Source: Ruminococcus sp. (lineage in GTDB: Bacteria; Bacillota; Clostridia; Oscillospirales; Ruminococcaceae). From it: a DNA stretch of 58,109 bases. Position numbers and translations under genes: made by a program. The stretch lies in contig JAFRXL010000050.1 in NCBI GenBank assembly GCA_017441505.1, positions 1 through 58,109 on the forward strand, given 5' to 3'. Below, one piece after another: positions 9,499 to 17,813 of the stretch (position 1 is its first letter; the number at the start of each line of letters is the position of its first letter). The notes under the pieces are model-generated. The model did not search any database. It worked only from the letters and a program-made list of their open reading frames with translations, and was not told the DNA's origin.

Positions 9499-10755
9499 AT
9501 GAGCAGACGAGTTGTAATTACCGGAATGGGTGCTGTTACTCCTCTTGGTACAGGCGTAGACAAATTCTGGCAGGGGATAAAGGATAATAAGATCGGTTTT
9601 TCCTTTATAGATGCTTTTGATACAGAGAGAACAGGCGTTAAGATAGGCGGTATCGTAAGAGATTTCGACGAGACACAGTATTTTGACGTTGAGGGCTGTT
9701 TCGATAAAAAAGAGTCAAAGCGTATGGATACTTTTACAAAGTATGCAGTAGTTGCTTCACATGAGGCTCTTGTGGATGCCGGTTCTGATTTTTCAGACAT
9801 TGATCCGTACAGAGCAGGTGTTATCATCGGCTCAGGTATCGGCGGCATCGACCTCACTCTCAGTGAGCATAATAAGTTCCTTGCCAAAGGACCAGGCAGA
9901 ATGTCCGCATTCTATATCCCTATGATGATAAGCAACATGGCTGCCGGAACTGTTTCAATGAAGACCGGCTTCAGAGGTGCTAATTTCGATATAACAACAG
10001 CTTGTGCAAGCTCGACCCATTCAATTGGCGAGGCTTTCAGAAAGATAAAGGACGGCTATCTTGATGTCGCTCTTGCAGGCGGTACAGAGAGCACTAACGT
10101 TGAGTTCACTTACGGCGGATTCGCCAATATGAAGGCTCTTACAAAGTCCGATGATCTTGAAAGAGCTTCAATTCCTTTTGATAAAGAGAGAAACGGCTTC
10201 GTTCTCGGCGAGGGAAGTGCAGTTCTTGTGCTTGAAGAGTATGAGCACGCAAAGGCAAGGGGAGCTAAGATATACGCAGAAGTAGCAGGATATGGTGCTA
10301 CCTGTGACGGCTATCACATGACATCTCCGATGCCTTCCGGTGAGGCTGCCGGTATGGGCATGAAGCTTGCTATGGAAGAAGCAGGACTTGCTCCGGCTGA
10401 TGTTGATTACATCAACGCTCACGGCACTTCAACAGGTCTTAACGATAAGTACGAGACAGCAGCTATAAAGGTCGCTTTCGGTGACGAGGCTTATAACGTG
10501 AAGATAAATTCCACAAAGTCCATGATAGGTCATCTTCTTGGTGCAGCAGGTGCAGTTGAGGCTGTTGTGTGTGCAAAGTCAATAGAGGAAGGCTTTATCC
10601 ACCGTACTATCGGCTATAAAGTGCCGGATGAAGAGTGTGACCTCAATTATTGTACAGAAAAAAATGTGGAGCAGGAGGTTCGTGCTGCCCTTTCAAATTC
10701 ACTGGGCTTCGGCGGACACAATGCTACACTTTGTTTTAAAAAAATAAATGATTAA
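9499..10755 (+). CDS. fabF: Beta-ketoacyl-ACP synthase II
   Basis: Elongating condensing enzyme, 418 residues from ATG 9499. Catalytic Cys in TTACASSTHSIG (Cys 169), His in NAHGTST and His in IGHLLGAAGA, a full Cys-His-His set. MSRRVVITGMGAVTPLG is the usual N-terminus, so the in-frame TTG 24 nt upstream is less likely. The ribosome site is modest (GAAAG close to the ATG, AAAGGA further up). Next gene is accB, 15 bp away. Confidence 0.96.
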   Translation: MSRRVVITGMGAVTPLGTGVDKFWQGIKDNKIGFSFIDAFDTERTGVKIGGIVRDFDETQYFDVEGCFDKKESKRMDTFTKYAVVASHEALVDAGSDFSDIDPYRAGVIIGSGIGGIDLTLSEHNKFLAKGPGRMSAFYIPMMISNMAAGTVSMKTGFRGANFDITTACASSTHSIGEAFRKIKDGYLDVALAGGTESTNVEFTYGGFANMKALTKSDDLERASIPFDKERNGFVLGEGSAVLVLEEYEHAKARGAKIYAEVAGYGATCDGYHMTSPMPSGEAAGMGMKLAMEEAGLAPADVDYINAHGTSTGLNDKYETAAIKVAFGDEAYNVKINSTKSMIGHLLGAAGAVEAVVCAKSIEEGFIHRTIGYKVPDEECDLNYCTEKNVEQEVRAALSNSLGFGGHNATLCFKKIND

Positions 10756-10770
10756 CGGGGAGGATCGACG

Positions 10771-11247
10771 ATGAGCGAAATATTCGGTATCGTAGATACA
10801 GAAACAATCGAAAAGCTTGCCGACATTATAAGTAAAAAGGAGCTTTCCGAGCTTACTATTGCTGACGGCGACAAGACAATAACAATCAAGGGTAAGAAGT
10901 GCCCTCCGCCGGCACCGGCAATGCCAGTGCCATTTATGGGGATGCCTGCTCAGGCAGCTCCGGTACCTGCTGAAACACCAGCTGCTCCGGAGAACGAAGC
11001 TGCTGCTGTAAGCGGAAATGTTGTAAAATCACCAATAGTCGGAACATTCTATGCAGCTCCTTCACCTGACAAGCCGGCATTTGTCAAGGTCGGTGACGAG
11101 GTCAAGAAGGGCGACGTTATAATGATAATCGAGTCCATGAAGCTCATGAACGAGATACAGTCCGATTTTGACGGCGTAGTTGAACAGATACTCGTTTCAG
11201 ACGGACAGGCTGTAGAGTACGATCAGCCTATCATGATAATAAAGTAA
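10771..11247 (+). CDS. accB: Biotin carboxyl carrier protein of acetyl-CoA carboxylase
   Basis: 158 residues: N-terminal helical part (1-45), an Ala/Pro-rich hinge (about 46-85) and a C-terminal biotinyl domain with ESMKLMNEI, where Lys 124 is the biotinylation site. It carries carboxybiotin between AccC and AccAD. GGGGAGG precedes the start. Position between fabF and the remaining acc genes fits the operon logic. Confidence 0.95.
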   Translation: MSEIFGIVDTETIEKLADIISKKELSELTIADGDKTITIKGKKCPPPAPAMPVPFMGMPAQAAPVPAETPAAPENEAAAVSGNVVKSPIVGTFYAAPSPDKPAFVKVGDEVKKGDVIMIIESMKLMNEIQSDFDGVVEQILVSDGQAVEYDQPIMIIK

Positions 11248-11286
11248 GAGATAATAAGCCATAAAAGGGTTATTTCGGGGTATATT

Positions 11287-12009
11287 ATGGAATACAGATA
11301 CATAACACCAGAAAATATAAGTACAGGAGAAATTACTGTTTCCTGTGCCGAGGCTTCTGAGGAAGCTAAAAGTTATAATAACAAAATGGCTGCAATGATG
11401 AGCATAAAGGACTCTTGGGTGAAGATCTCCGACTTCTTTCGGACTCTTCATCTCATAACCTACCTTATGACTCTCTGCATCTTTTTCAAGCCATTCATTT
11501 TTCCGGAGGACACTTCGTTCAATATCGGAGCTTCCATTATAGCAGGAGCAGGTTATTTTTACTTCGTTCTGAGATACTGGCATGGAATCGAAGGATATAA
11601 TGCTCCGATAGCCGCTGCTCTGGTCGGAGTTATCGGCGTATCGCTGAGTATTATACTTCTGAAAGGCGGCTATTCGTTCAACTCGGGAGCAGCCTTTTTC
11701 GGAACGGTAGTCTGTACACTGTTCATGATATTCTATGTCTTCTTTCCAAAGAGATACAGTCTGGGGGTATCATTGCTTGGATGCTGTGCGTATATCGCAG
11801 TCAGCTGGATGCCGCTGTTCTATGTTGTGCTGATAGCTGTTACAGCCTTCATCATGGAAAAGAAAGACAGCGTTATGAGAGCTTCGGACGGCTATCCGGA
11901 ATTCCGTCCGCTTAAAATAAGGAACTATACCGACGGAAAAATAAACGTTAGATCGTATGACGGATATAACCGCTTTGACGGTATAGACGATGAAATGGAA
12001 AGTATATAA
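11287..12009 (+). CDS. Uncharacterised multi-pass membrane protein inside the fab/acc operon
   Basis: I do not recognise this 240-residue protein. Residues 1-50 are polar, then about five to six hydrophobic segments follow between residues 55 and 190 (for example ITYLMTLCIFFKPFIF and AALVGVIGVSLSIILL). A cytosolic-looking charged tail ends it. No catalytic motif is visible. It lies between accB and fabZ (39 and 18 bp gaps) on the same strand, so it is co-expressed with malonyl-CoA and fatty-acid synthesis. A role in lipid supply, enzyme anchoring or transport is possible but only inferred from context. Confidence 0.75.
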   Translation: MEYRYITPENISTGEITVSCAEASEEAKSYNNKMAAMMSIKDSWVKISDFFRTLHLITYLMTLCIFFKPFIFPEDTSFNIGASIIAGAGYFYFVLRYWHGIEGYNAPIAAALVGVIGVSLSIILLKGGYSFNSGAAFFGTVVCTLFMIFYVFFPKRYSLGVSLLGCCAYIAVSWMPLFYVVLIAVTAFIMEKKDSVMRASDGYPEFRPLKIRNYTDGKINVRSYDGYNRFDGIDDEMESI

Positions 12010-12027
12010 AATCAGGAGGATAAAATT

Positions 12028-12480
12028 ATGTCAGATGTGCTTATGAATAAAGAACAGATAATGGAAATAATCCCCCACCGTGACCCATTCCTGCTTATCG
12101 ATGAGATAGTTGATATGGAAGTGGGAGTTAAGGTACACGCAAGAAAATATATCAAGGAAGATGATTTCTGGTTCAAGGGACATTTTCCGGAATATCCTGT
12201 AACTCCGGGCGTTCTTATGGTAGAGATGCTCGCTCAGGCAGGAGCAGTATGTATGCTTTCAAAACCTGAATTCAAGGGCAAATTAGGTTTCTTCGGCGGC
12301 ATAGACAAGGCTAAGTTCCGCCGTCAGGTGCTTCCGGGTGACGTTCTTGACCTTGAAGTTGAGATGATACGTCAGAGAGGTCCTGTAGGAACAGGTAAGG
12401 CAATTGCTTCTGTAGGCGGCGAAAAGGCTGTTTCATGCGAGATAACATTCATTGTATCTGACGGAAATAAATCAGAGTAA
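12028..12480 (+). CDS. fabZ: 3-hydroxyacyl-ACP dehydratase
   Basis: 150-residue hot-dog fold enzyme that dehydrates 3-hydroxyacyl-ACP. Catalytic His is in PHRDPFLLIDEI (His 17), and GHFPEYPVTPGVLMVEMLAQ-type helix residues carry the acidic partner. AGGAGG precedes the ATG by 8 nt. Only one dehydratase is seen in the operon; there is no fabA. Confidence 0.96.
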   Translation: MSDVLMNKEQIMEIIPHRDPFLLIDEIVDMEVGVKVHARKYIKEDDFWFKGHFPEYPVTPGVLMVEMLAQAGAVCMLSKPEFKGKLGFFGGIDKAKFRRQVLPGDVLDLEVEMIRQRGPVGTGKAIASVGGEKAVSCEITFIVSDGNKSE

Positions 12481-12532
12481 TATCTGCGGTATCAGACCGC
12501 TGGACAATAATTGATTAAGGAGAACATGAGCG

Positions 12533-13888
12533 ATGTTCAGAAAAGTTCTTATAGCCAACAGAGGCGAAATAGCGGTCAGGATAATACGTGCCTGCCGTGA
12601 ACTGGGAGTTCGCTGTGTTGCAGTTTATTCCACTGCTGACAGAAACTCGCTCCATGCACAGATCGCAGATGAGGCGGTCTGCATAGGACCTCCTGCAACT
12701 AAAGACAGCTACCTGAATATGAATGCTATCATACAGGCAGCATTAAATACAGGTGCAGAAGCTATACATCCGGGATTCGGCTTTCTTTCGGAAAATTCGG
12801 ATTTCGCAAGACTTTGTGAGGATAACGGTATAGTATTTATCGGTCCTTCATATAATTCTATTGATATGCTGGGTAATAAAGCAGCAGCTAAGGAGACTAT
12901 GGCAGCCGCCGGAGTTCCTGTTATACCTGGAACAAAAGGTGCAGTCAAGTCGCTTAAAGAAGCAAAAGAATTCGCCGATAAAGCAGGTTATCCTGTACTC
13001 GTAAAGGCTTCAGCCGGCGGCGGCGGAAGAGGTATCAGAAGAGTTGACGCTCCGGAAGAGCTTGAACCGCAGATAATCGCAGCTCAGCAGGAAGCTAAAA
13101 ATTTCTTCGGTGACGATTCGGTATATATCGAGAAATTCCTCATAAATCCTCATCACGTAGAGATACAGATAATGGCTGATAAGCATAGCAATTACATATA
13201 TCTCGGCGAGCGTGACTGCTCTATGCAGAGAAGAAATCAGAAGGTCCTTGAGGAGTGTCCGAGTCCGATAGTTGACGAGGCTCTCAGAAAGCGTATGGGA
13301 CAGGCAGCTATAACCGCTGCTAAGGAGTGCGGATACTATAACGCAGGTACTATCGAGTTCCTCGTTGACGATAACCGTGACTTCTACTTCATGGAAATGA
13401 ATACACGTATACAGGTTGAACACCCGATAACCGAGGAGGTTACCGGTTTTGACCTTGTAAAAGCTCAGATAGAAGTTGCGGCAGGTATGTCACTAAGCGT
13501 TACACAGAACGATATAAAGCTCCGTGGACACGCTATAGAGTGCCGTATCAATGCGGAGAATCCGGAGCTTGATTTCCGTCCTTCTCCGGGAACTATCACA
13601 GACCTCTATATGCCGGGAGGTCCGGGAATAAGAATCGACGGAGCGGTATTCCAGGGATATACCATAACTCCTTATTATGATTCGATGATAAGTAAGCTCA
13701 TAGCTCACGGCTCTGACCGTCAGGACGCTATCAACAAAATGGCATGGGCACTTTCAGAGTTCCTCGTAAGAGGTGTCGATACAAATATCGACTTCCAGCT
13801 TGCACTTATCAGAAATCCTGATTTCAAGGAAGGAAATTACGATATAGGCTTCCTCGGGAGATATATGGAAGAGTATAAGAAGAAATAA
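12533..13888 (+). CDS. accC: Biotin carboxylase subunit of acetyl-CoA carboxylase
   Basis: 451 residues, full length. It carboxylates the biotin of AccB using ATP and bicarbonate. Seen: [17 protein letters not shown] at the N-terminus, the ATP-grasp glycine loop [26 protein letters not shown], and the metal and bicarbonate site [17 protein letters not shown] lies 10 nt before the ATG. A small GCGGT/ACCGC hairpin (12486-12500) sits in the gap after fabZ. Confidence 0.97.
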   Translation: MFRKVLIANRGEIAVRIIRACRELGVRCVAVYSTADRNSLHAQIADEAVCIGPPATKDSYLNMNAIIQAALNTGAEAIHPGFGFLSENSDFARLCEDNGIVFIGPSYNSIDMLGNKAAAKETMAAAGVPVIPGTKGAVKSLKEAKEFADKAGYPVLVKASAGGGGRGIRRVDAPEELEPQIIAAQQEAKNFFGDDSVYIEKFLINPHHVEIQIMADKHSNYIYLGERDCSMQRRNQKVLEECPSPIVDEALRKRMGQAAITAAKECGYYNAGTIEFLVDDNRDFYFMEMNTRIQVEHPITEEVTGFDLVKAQIEVAAGMSLSVTQNDIKLRGHAIECRINAENPELDFRPSPGTITDLYMPGGPGIRIDGAVFQGYTITPYYDSMISKLIAHGSDRQDAINKMAWALSEFLVRGVDTNIDFQLALIRNPDFKEGNYDIGFLGRYMEEYKKK

Positions 13889-13904
13889 ATTTAGAAGAAT
13901 TGCG

Positions 13905-14762
13905 GTGATACGATTGTTTGAGGATTTTTTTGGTGTTGTAAAAAAGCGTTTTAACAGCGGTATTGAAGATGACTATAAACCACCGATGTTCAAATGCCCA
14001 CGCTGCCAGTCACTTAGTCCGCTTTCTAAGTATGAGGAGCTTCACAGGGTTTGCCCGCTGTGTAATTATCACGGAAGACTCTCTGCTGCGGAGCGTATCG
14101 CAGTTACTGTGGATAAGGGCAGCTTCAAGGAATTCGATGCAGATATGAAAAGCGGAAATCCTATAGATTTCCCTGATTATACAGAAAAGCAGGAAAAGCT
14201 CCGTGAGAGCACAGACATCAATGATGCTGTTGTGACAGGTACTGCCATGATAAAGGGCTCGGAAGTAGTCATAGGAATAATGGATTCCCGTTATATGATG
14301 GGAAGTATGGGTAGTGTTGTCGGCGAAAAGATAGCCCGTGCATTTGAGTACGCAACAGAGAACGGACTTCCTGTAGTTATGTTCACAGCTTCCGGCGGAG
14401 CTCGTATGCAGGAGGGTATCGTGTCCCTCATGCAGATGGCGAAAACATCAGGAGCAGTCAAGCTCCACAGCGATAACGGCGGTCTGTATATTGCGGTCAT
14501 GACTGACCCGACTACAGGCGGCGTTACTGCCAGCTTTGCTTCACTCGGTGATATAATCATTGCAGAGCCAAAGGTTATTATAGGTTTCGCAGGCAGAAGA
14601 GTAATTGAGAATACTATCAAGCAGAGACTTCCGGAGGACTTCCAGCTTGCTGAGTTTATGCACGAAAAAGGCTTTGTGGATATGATAGTTGAACGCAGAA
14701 AGATGAGAAGCGTTCTTTCACATCTTCTGAAGCTCCACGGCTATGACAAGAAGGAGGTCTGA
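13905..14762 (+). CDS. accD: Acetyl-CoA carboxylase carboxyltransferase subunit beta
   Basis: 285 residues with the N-terminal zinc ribbon (CPRC and CPLC, Cys 31, 34, 50 and 53) followed by the crotonase-like carboxyltransferase domain ([22 protein letters not shown]). It works with AccA to move the carboxyl group to acetyl-CoA. The start is GTG at 13905 with only a weak upstream site, so translation may lean on coupling with accC, 16 bp away. A TTG three codons later is an alternative start. Ends 3 nt before accA. Confidence 0.94.
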   Translation: MIRLFEDFFGVVKKRFNSGIEDDYKPPMFKCPRCQSLSPLSKYEELHRVCPLCNYHGRLSAAERIAVTVDKGSFKEFDADMKSGNPIDFPDYTEKQEKLRESTDINDAVVTGTAMIKGSEVVIGIMDSRYMMGSMGSVVGEKIARAFEYATENGLPVVMFTASGGARMQEGIVSLMQMAKTSGAVKLHSDNGGLYIAVMTDPTTGGVTASFASLGDIIIAEPKVIIGFAGRRVIENTIKQRLPEDFQLAEFMHEKGFVDMIVERRKMRSVLSHLLKLHGYDKKEV

Positions 14763-14765
14763 ACA

Positions 14766-15572
14766 ATGGAAGAAAAAAGATCAGCATGGGAGCGTCTCCA
14801 GCTTGTTCATACAAAGGGCAGACCTACTGTAAGAGATTATATCCCTCTTGTTTTTTCGGATTTCTACGAAATGCACGGCGACCGCCTTTACGGTGACGAT
14901 AAGGCTATACTCGGCGGTATCGGACGTTTAGACGGCAGACCTGTTACCATAATAGGTCAGGTAAAGGGCAGAGACCTTAATGAAAATAAAGCCTGCAATT
15001 TCGCTATGCCTCATCCGGAGGGCTACAGAAAGGCTCTCAGACTTGCAAGACAGGCAGAGAAATTCCACAGACCTATAGTTTGCTTTATCGATACTCCCGG
15101 AGCTTTCTGCGGCGTTGCAGCTGAGGAAAGAGGTATGGGAGAGGCTATCGCCAAGAATATAGCAGAGTTTATGACCCTGCGTACTCCGATCATATCAATA
15201 GTGCTCGGAGAAGGCGGAAGCGGCGGAGCTCTCGCACTCGGCGTATGTGACGAACTCGCTATGCTGGAGAATGCTCAGTACTCAGTACTCTCTCCAAGAG
15301 GTTTTGCCACAATTCTCTGGAAGGATGCGTCCCGTGAGCAGGAAGCAAGCGAAATTATGCGAATTACAGCCGAAGATATGGTCTCACTCGGCGTTGCGGA
15401 GGCTATCATCGAAGAGCCGCTCGGCGGAGCACACAACGATTTAGACAAAATTTCAGAAAATATTAAGGAATATTTGTCACTGAAAATTCCGGAAAAATGT
15501 CAAAAAGATATTGACGAATTATTAAAAGAACGTTATACTAAGTTTAGAAAGATCGGAGAGTTCATTGAATAA
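14766..15572 (+). CDS. accA: Acetyl-CoA carboxylase carboxyltransferase subunit alpha
   Basis: 268 residues, shorter than the enterobacterial protein (about 319) because the N-terminal helical extension is reduced, as is common in Clostridia. The core is intact: RPTVRDYIP, IDTPGAFCGVAAEERG, GEGGSGGALAL and LSPRGFATILWKD. AAGGAGG overlaps the end of accD. Last acc gene before acpP. Confidence 0.95.
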   Translation: MEEKRSAWERLQLVHTKGRPTVRDYIPLVFSDFYEMHGDRLYGDDKAILGGIGRLDGRPVTIIGQVKGRDLNENKACNFAMPHPEGYRKALRLARQAEKFHRPIVCFIDTPGAFCGVAAEERGMGEAIAKNIAEFMTLRTPIISIVLGEGGSGGALALGVCDELAMLENAQYSVLSPRGFATILWKDASREQEASEIMRITAEDMVSLGVAEAIIEEPLGGAHNDLDKISENIKEYLSLKIPEKCQKDIDELLKERYTKFRKIGEFIE

Positions 15573-15589
15573 CTCCGAACTTATATAAA

Positions 15590-15605
15590 TGCAGTTGTGA
15601 CTGCA
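15590..15605 (+). promoter_or_regulatory. Small mRNA hairpin just ahead of acpP
   Basis: TGCAGT-TGTG-ACTGCA hairpin, 10 nt upstream of the AAGGAGG of acpP. It is not followed by a T-run, so it is not a terminator. It may mark an RNA processing or stabilising point that lets acpP be made in excess; this role is inference. Confidence 0.4.
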
Positions 15606-15627
15606 CAAAACTAAGGAGGATAAATAC

Positions 15628-15873
15628 ATGATTTTTGAAAAGCTCAAGGATATTATTGCTGAACAGCTCGGTGTAGAGGCTGAGGAAGTTACTATGGAAG
15701 CAAATATTCAGGACGATCTCGGTGCTGATTCACTCGACGTTGTTGATCTTATCACAACTATCGAGGACGAGTTCGATCTCTCTATCCCTGATGAGGCTGT
15801 TGAAGAGATCAAGACAGTTGGCGATATTGCTAACTACATCGAGAAGAACACAGAGTCAGAGGATGCTGAGTGA
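15628..15873 (+). CDS. acpP: Acyl carrier protein
   Basis: 81-residue acidic four-helix carrier. The phosphopantetheine attachment motif [11 protein letters not shown] places the modified Ser at residue 35. Strong AAGGAGG ribosome site. It closes the operon immediately before a strong terminator, whereas acpP commonly lies next to fabD, fabG or fabF. The Sfp-type transferase at 32843 could modify it, though no AcpS gene is in the window to compare. Confidence 0.95.
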   Translation: MIFEKLKDIIAEQLGVEAEEVTMEANIQDDLGADSLDVVDLITTIEDEFDLSIPDEAVEEIKTVGDIANYIEKNTESEDAE

Positions 15874-15907
15874 TCCTGTCTGAAAGTTTTTCTTAAAGAA
15901 AAGTACG

Positions 15908-15941
15908 TTACCGAGTCAGAATATGACTCGGTAATTTTTTT
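15908..15941 (+). terminator. Terminator of the fatty-acid operon
   Basis: Stem TTACCGAGTCA / TGACTCGGTAA (11 bp) with a GAATA loop and seven T's, about 35 nt after acpP. Confidence 0.9.
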
Positions 15942-15952
15942 GTCTGAAAAAA

Positions 15953-15981
15953 TGTAACCTTTTCTATTCCTGTTTCGTATA
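15953..15981 (+). promoter_or_regulatory. ECF-type promoter of the sigma factor gene
   Basis: TGTAACCTTTT (from 15953) and CGTATA (15976-15981) with a 17-bp gap match the -35 AAC and -10 CGT features known for ECF sigma promoters such as SigW. This implies that the following sigma factor transcribes its own gene. Confidence 0.65.
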
Positions 15982-16011
15982 TAAGGCAGAAGGGCGAAAG
16001 GAGGGAGTACG

Positions 16012-16554
16012 ATGGATGACGAAAAACTCGTCAGGCTGCTCAGGAAAAAGAAGGAAGAAGCTCTTGAAGCACTCGTAGAAAAATATAGTGCATACGTAAG
16101 TACAGTCGCAAGGAACGTCGCCGGCGGTACGCTTGGCAACAGTGATATAGAGGAGATAACCGCTGACGTATTTATAACGGTCTGGAAAAAGAGCAGTGAA
16201 CTCTGTGCGGATACATTAAGATCATATCTCGCAGTCATTGCAAGAAACATTTCAATAGACCGCTTGCGAAAACTTCATTATACAGTGCCGATAGATGAGC
16301 TTGAGATAGACGACAGCTCCGATGTTGAATCAAATACCGATCAAAGACTTATAGCGGATGAATTCAATTCGGTGATAAACGAAATGTCTCAGCGTGACAG
16401 AGAGCTCCTTCTGAGGTATTACTTCTATTATCAGAAGATACCGCAGATAGCAGCTGAAATGAGTATCAGCGAATCTTCATGCAAAACAGGGTTGTTTCGT
16501 GCACGAAACAGGTTGAAAGAAAAATTAATAGAAAGAGGTTATGGTTATGAGTAA
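16012..16554 (+). CDS. ECF-type RNA polymerase sigma factor
   Basis: 180 residues. Region 2 spans about residues 10-85 (LVEKYSAYVSTVARNV, DIEEITADVFITVWKK, ARNISIDRLRK) and region 4 about 120-175 (INEMSQRDRELLLRYYFY, IPQIAAEMSISESSCKTGLFRAR). Spacing and size are those of extracytoplasmic-function sigma factors. GGAGG precedes the start. It overlaps the next gene by 8 nt, and an ECF-like promoter lies upstream, indicating self-activation held in check by the membrane partner. Confidence 0.92.
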   Translation: MDDEKLVRLLRKKKEEALEALVEKYSAYVSTVARNVAGGTLGNSDIEEITADVFITVWKKSSELCADTLRSYLAVIARNISIDRLRKLHYTVPIDELEIDDSSDVESNTDQRLIADEFNSVINEMSQRDRELLLRYYFYYQKIPQIAAEMSISESSCKTGLFRARNRLKEKLIERGYGYE

Positions 16555-17773
16555 AAATTTATATGATCTTTTTTCTGAATACAGGGGTGAACTTCCTGAA
16601 ATAAAAGAAGAGAAGTGCGACAGCGAGCGTATCAAGCAGCTCGTTCGTCAGCAGACTTCCGAGAAAAAGAATATAAAGGTACGCAGAAATCCAAAGATGT
16701 TCATTATTAGTATAGCAGCTGCCCTTACTGCTGTTACAAGTATCACAGCTGCTGCGTATAGCGATAATTTCGGCGGATTCAAGAAAGTACTCCGCCGCAC
16801 AGAGGCAAGTCCGGCAGTAAACAGTGAACTTCCTCTTGTAAACGGAAGCGATACTGACGGTATGGAGGATAATATCTCCGTTGATTCAGTTGCATTTACA
16901 GGCAGCGACAGCGTCAGCGTAAAAACTGCCGGAATGTATTACGATAACAATACCTTTATGCTTTCTGTAGAAATGAAGGTAAGCGATGGAATATCCATTC
17001 GTGACGATGCGGTCGTGATACCTTATTTCACTAAGTATAACGGTGATACTGCTGTTGAGATGCGTGACCAGAGTGGTGCTGCCAATGCTGCAAAGCTCGT
17101 AAAGGGTGACGACTTTCAGACATACTACGCAACATTCTATATCACTGAAAAGGATATTGCAGGAAGTACTATCGGAGTTCGCCTTGAAAATATTATTCCA
17201 AGAGCTGCTTTAACAGACTGCCAGACTGCTATTGTTGCTGAGCAGAATAAGTGGCACGAGGAGTTCGGTACTGACAGTAGCATTGAGGACTGGAAAGCTT
17301 ACTGGAAGGAAAATGACCTCGATAAGCGTACTCTTGACTTCATGGATTCTTATTACAGAGACTGCGATAAGATAGTCGAGGGAAGCTGGACTGCTGAAGT
17401 TGAAGTGCCTGCCGACATTGCTGACACAAGCACATTTGAAAATAACGGATTCAGAGTAAAGGCTGATACACTCTCTATCACTGTTGATGCTGAAAGAGAT
17501 ATTCCGGAGGGAGCATCTTATGAGCCTGTTATCACTCTGAAAAACGGTGATGTGATATTCACTACAGGTACTAAAGAGACTGAGTGGCTCAAAGAAAATG
17601 GAGTGTTTACTTCTGAGGATAAACACGAGAATTTTGCAAGCATTTACTCGAACGTATTCAGCTACAGTAAGCCTCACGATGTTAATGATATTGCTGAGGT
17701 ATCGATGTATATCTTCAATTACGACGGTTCAGAGCTGACTGTTGAGAAGAATCTGGTATATACTGCTGATTGA
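16547..17773 (+). CDS. Single-pass membrane protein, probable regulator of the ECF sigma factor
   Basis: 408 residues. A charged cytosolic N-terminus (about 1-45) is followed by one membrane segment (MFIISIAAALTAVTSITAAA, about 46-66) and a roughly 340-residue external domain rich in short beta-like stretches. The layout matches DUF4179-type anti-sigma-like proteins found beside ECF genes; the family name is from recall. The second of two close ATGs is chosen because AGAGG sits 8 nt before it. Overlap with the sigma gene argues for coupled synthesis. No zinc-binding HxxxCxxC anti-sigma motif is seen. Confidence 0.75.
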   Translation: MSKNLYDLFSEYRGELPEIKEEKCDSERIKQLVRQQTSEKKNIKVRRNPKMFIISIAAALTAVTSITAAAYSDNFGGFKKVLRRTEASPAVNSELPLVNGSDTDGMEDNISVDSVAFTGSDSVSVKTAGMYYDNNTFMLSVEMKVSDGISIRDDAVVIPYFTKYNGDTAVEMRDQSGAANAAKLVKGDDFQTYYATFYITEKDIAGSTIGVRLENIIPRAALTDCQTAIVAEQNKWHEEFGTDSSIEDWKAYWKENDLDKRTLDFMDSYYRDCDKIVEGSWTAEVEVPADIADTSTFENNGFRVKADTLSITVDAERDIPEGASYEPVITLKNGDVIFTTGTKETEWLKENGVFTSEDKHENFASIYSNVFSYSKPHDVNDIAEVSMYIFNYDGSELTVEKNLVYTAD

Positions 17774-17783
17774 TACAATAAAA

Positions 17784-17813
17784 AGGGACTGCCGCAGCAG
17801 TCCCTCTTTTTTT
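17784..17813. terminator. Bidirectional terminator between the sigma operon and the phosphate symporter gene
   Basis: AGGGACTGC / GCAGTCCCT stem with a 4-nt loop, T-run on the plus side and T-rich tract on the minus side, serving both convergent genes. Confidence 0.85.
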
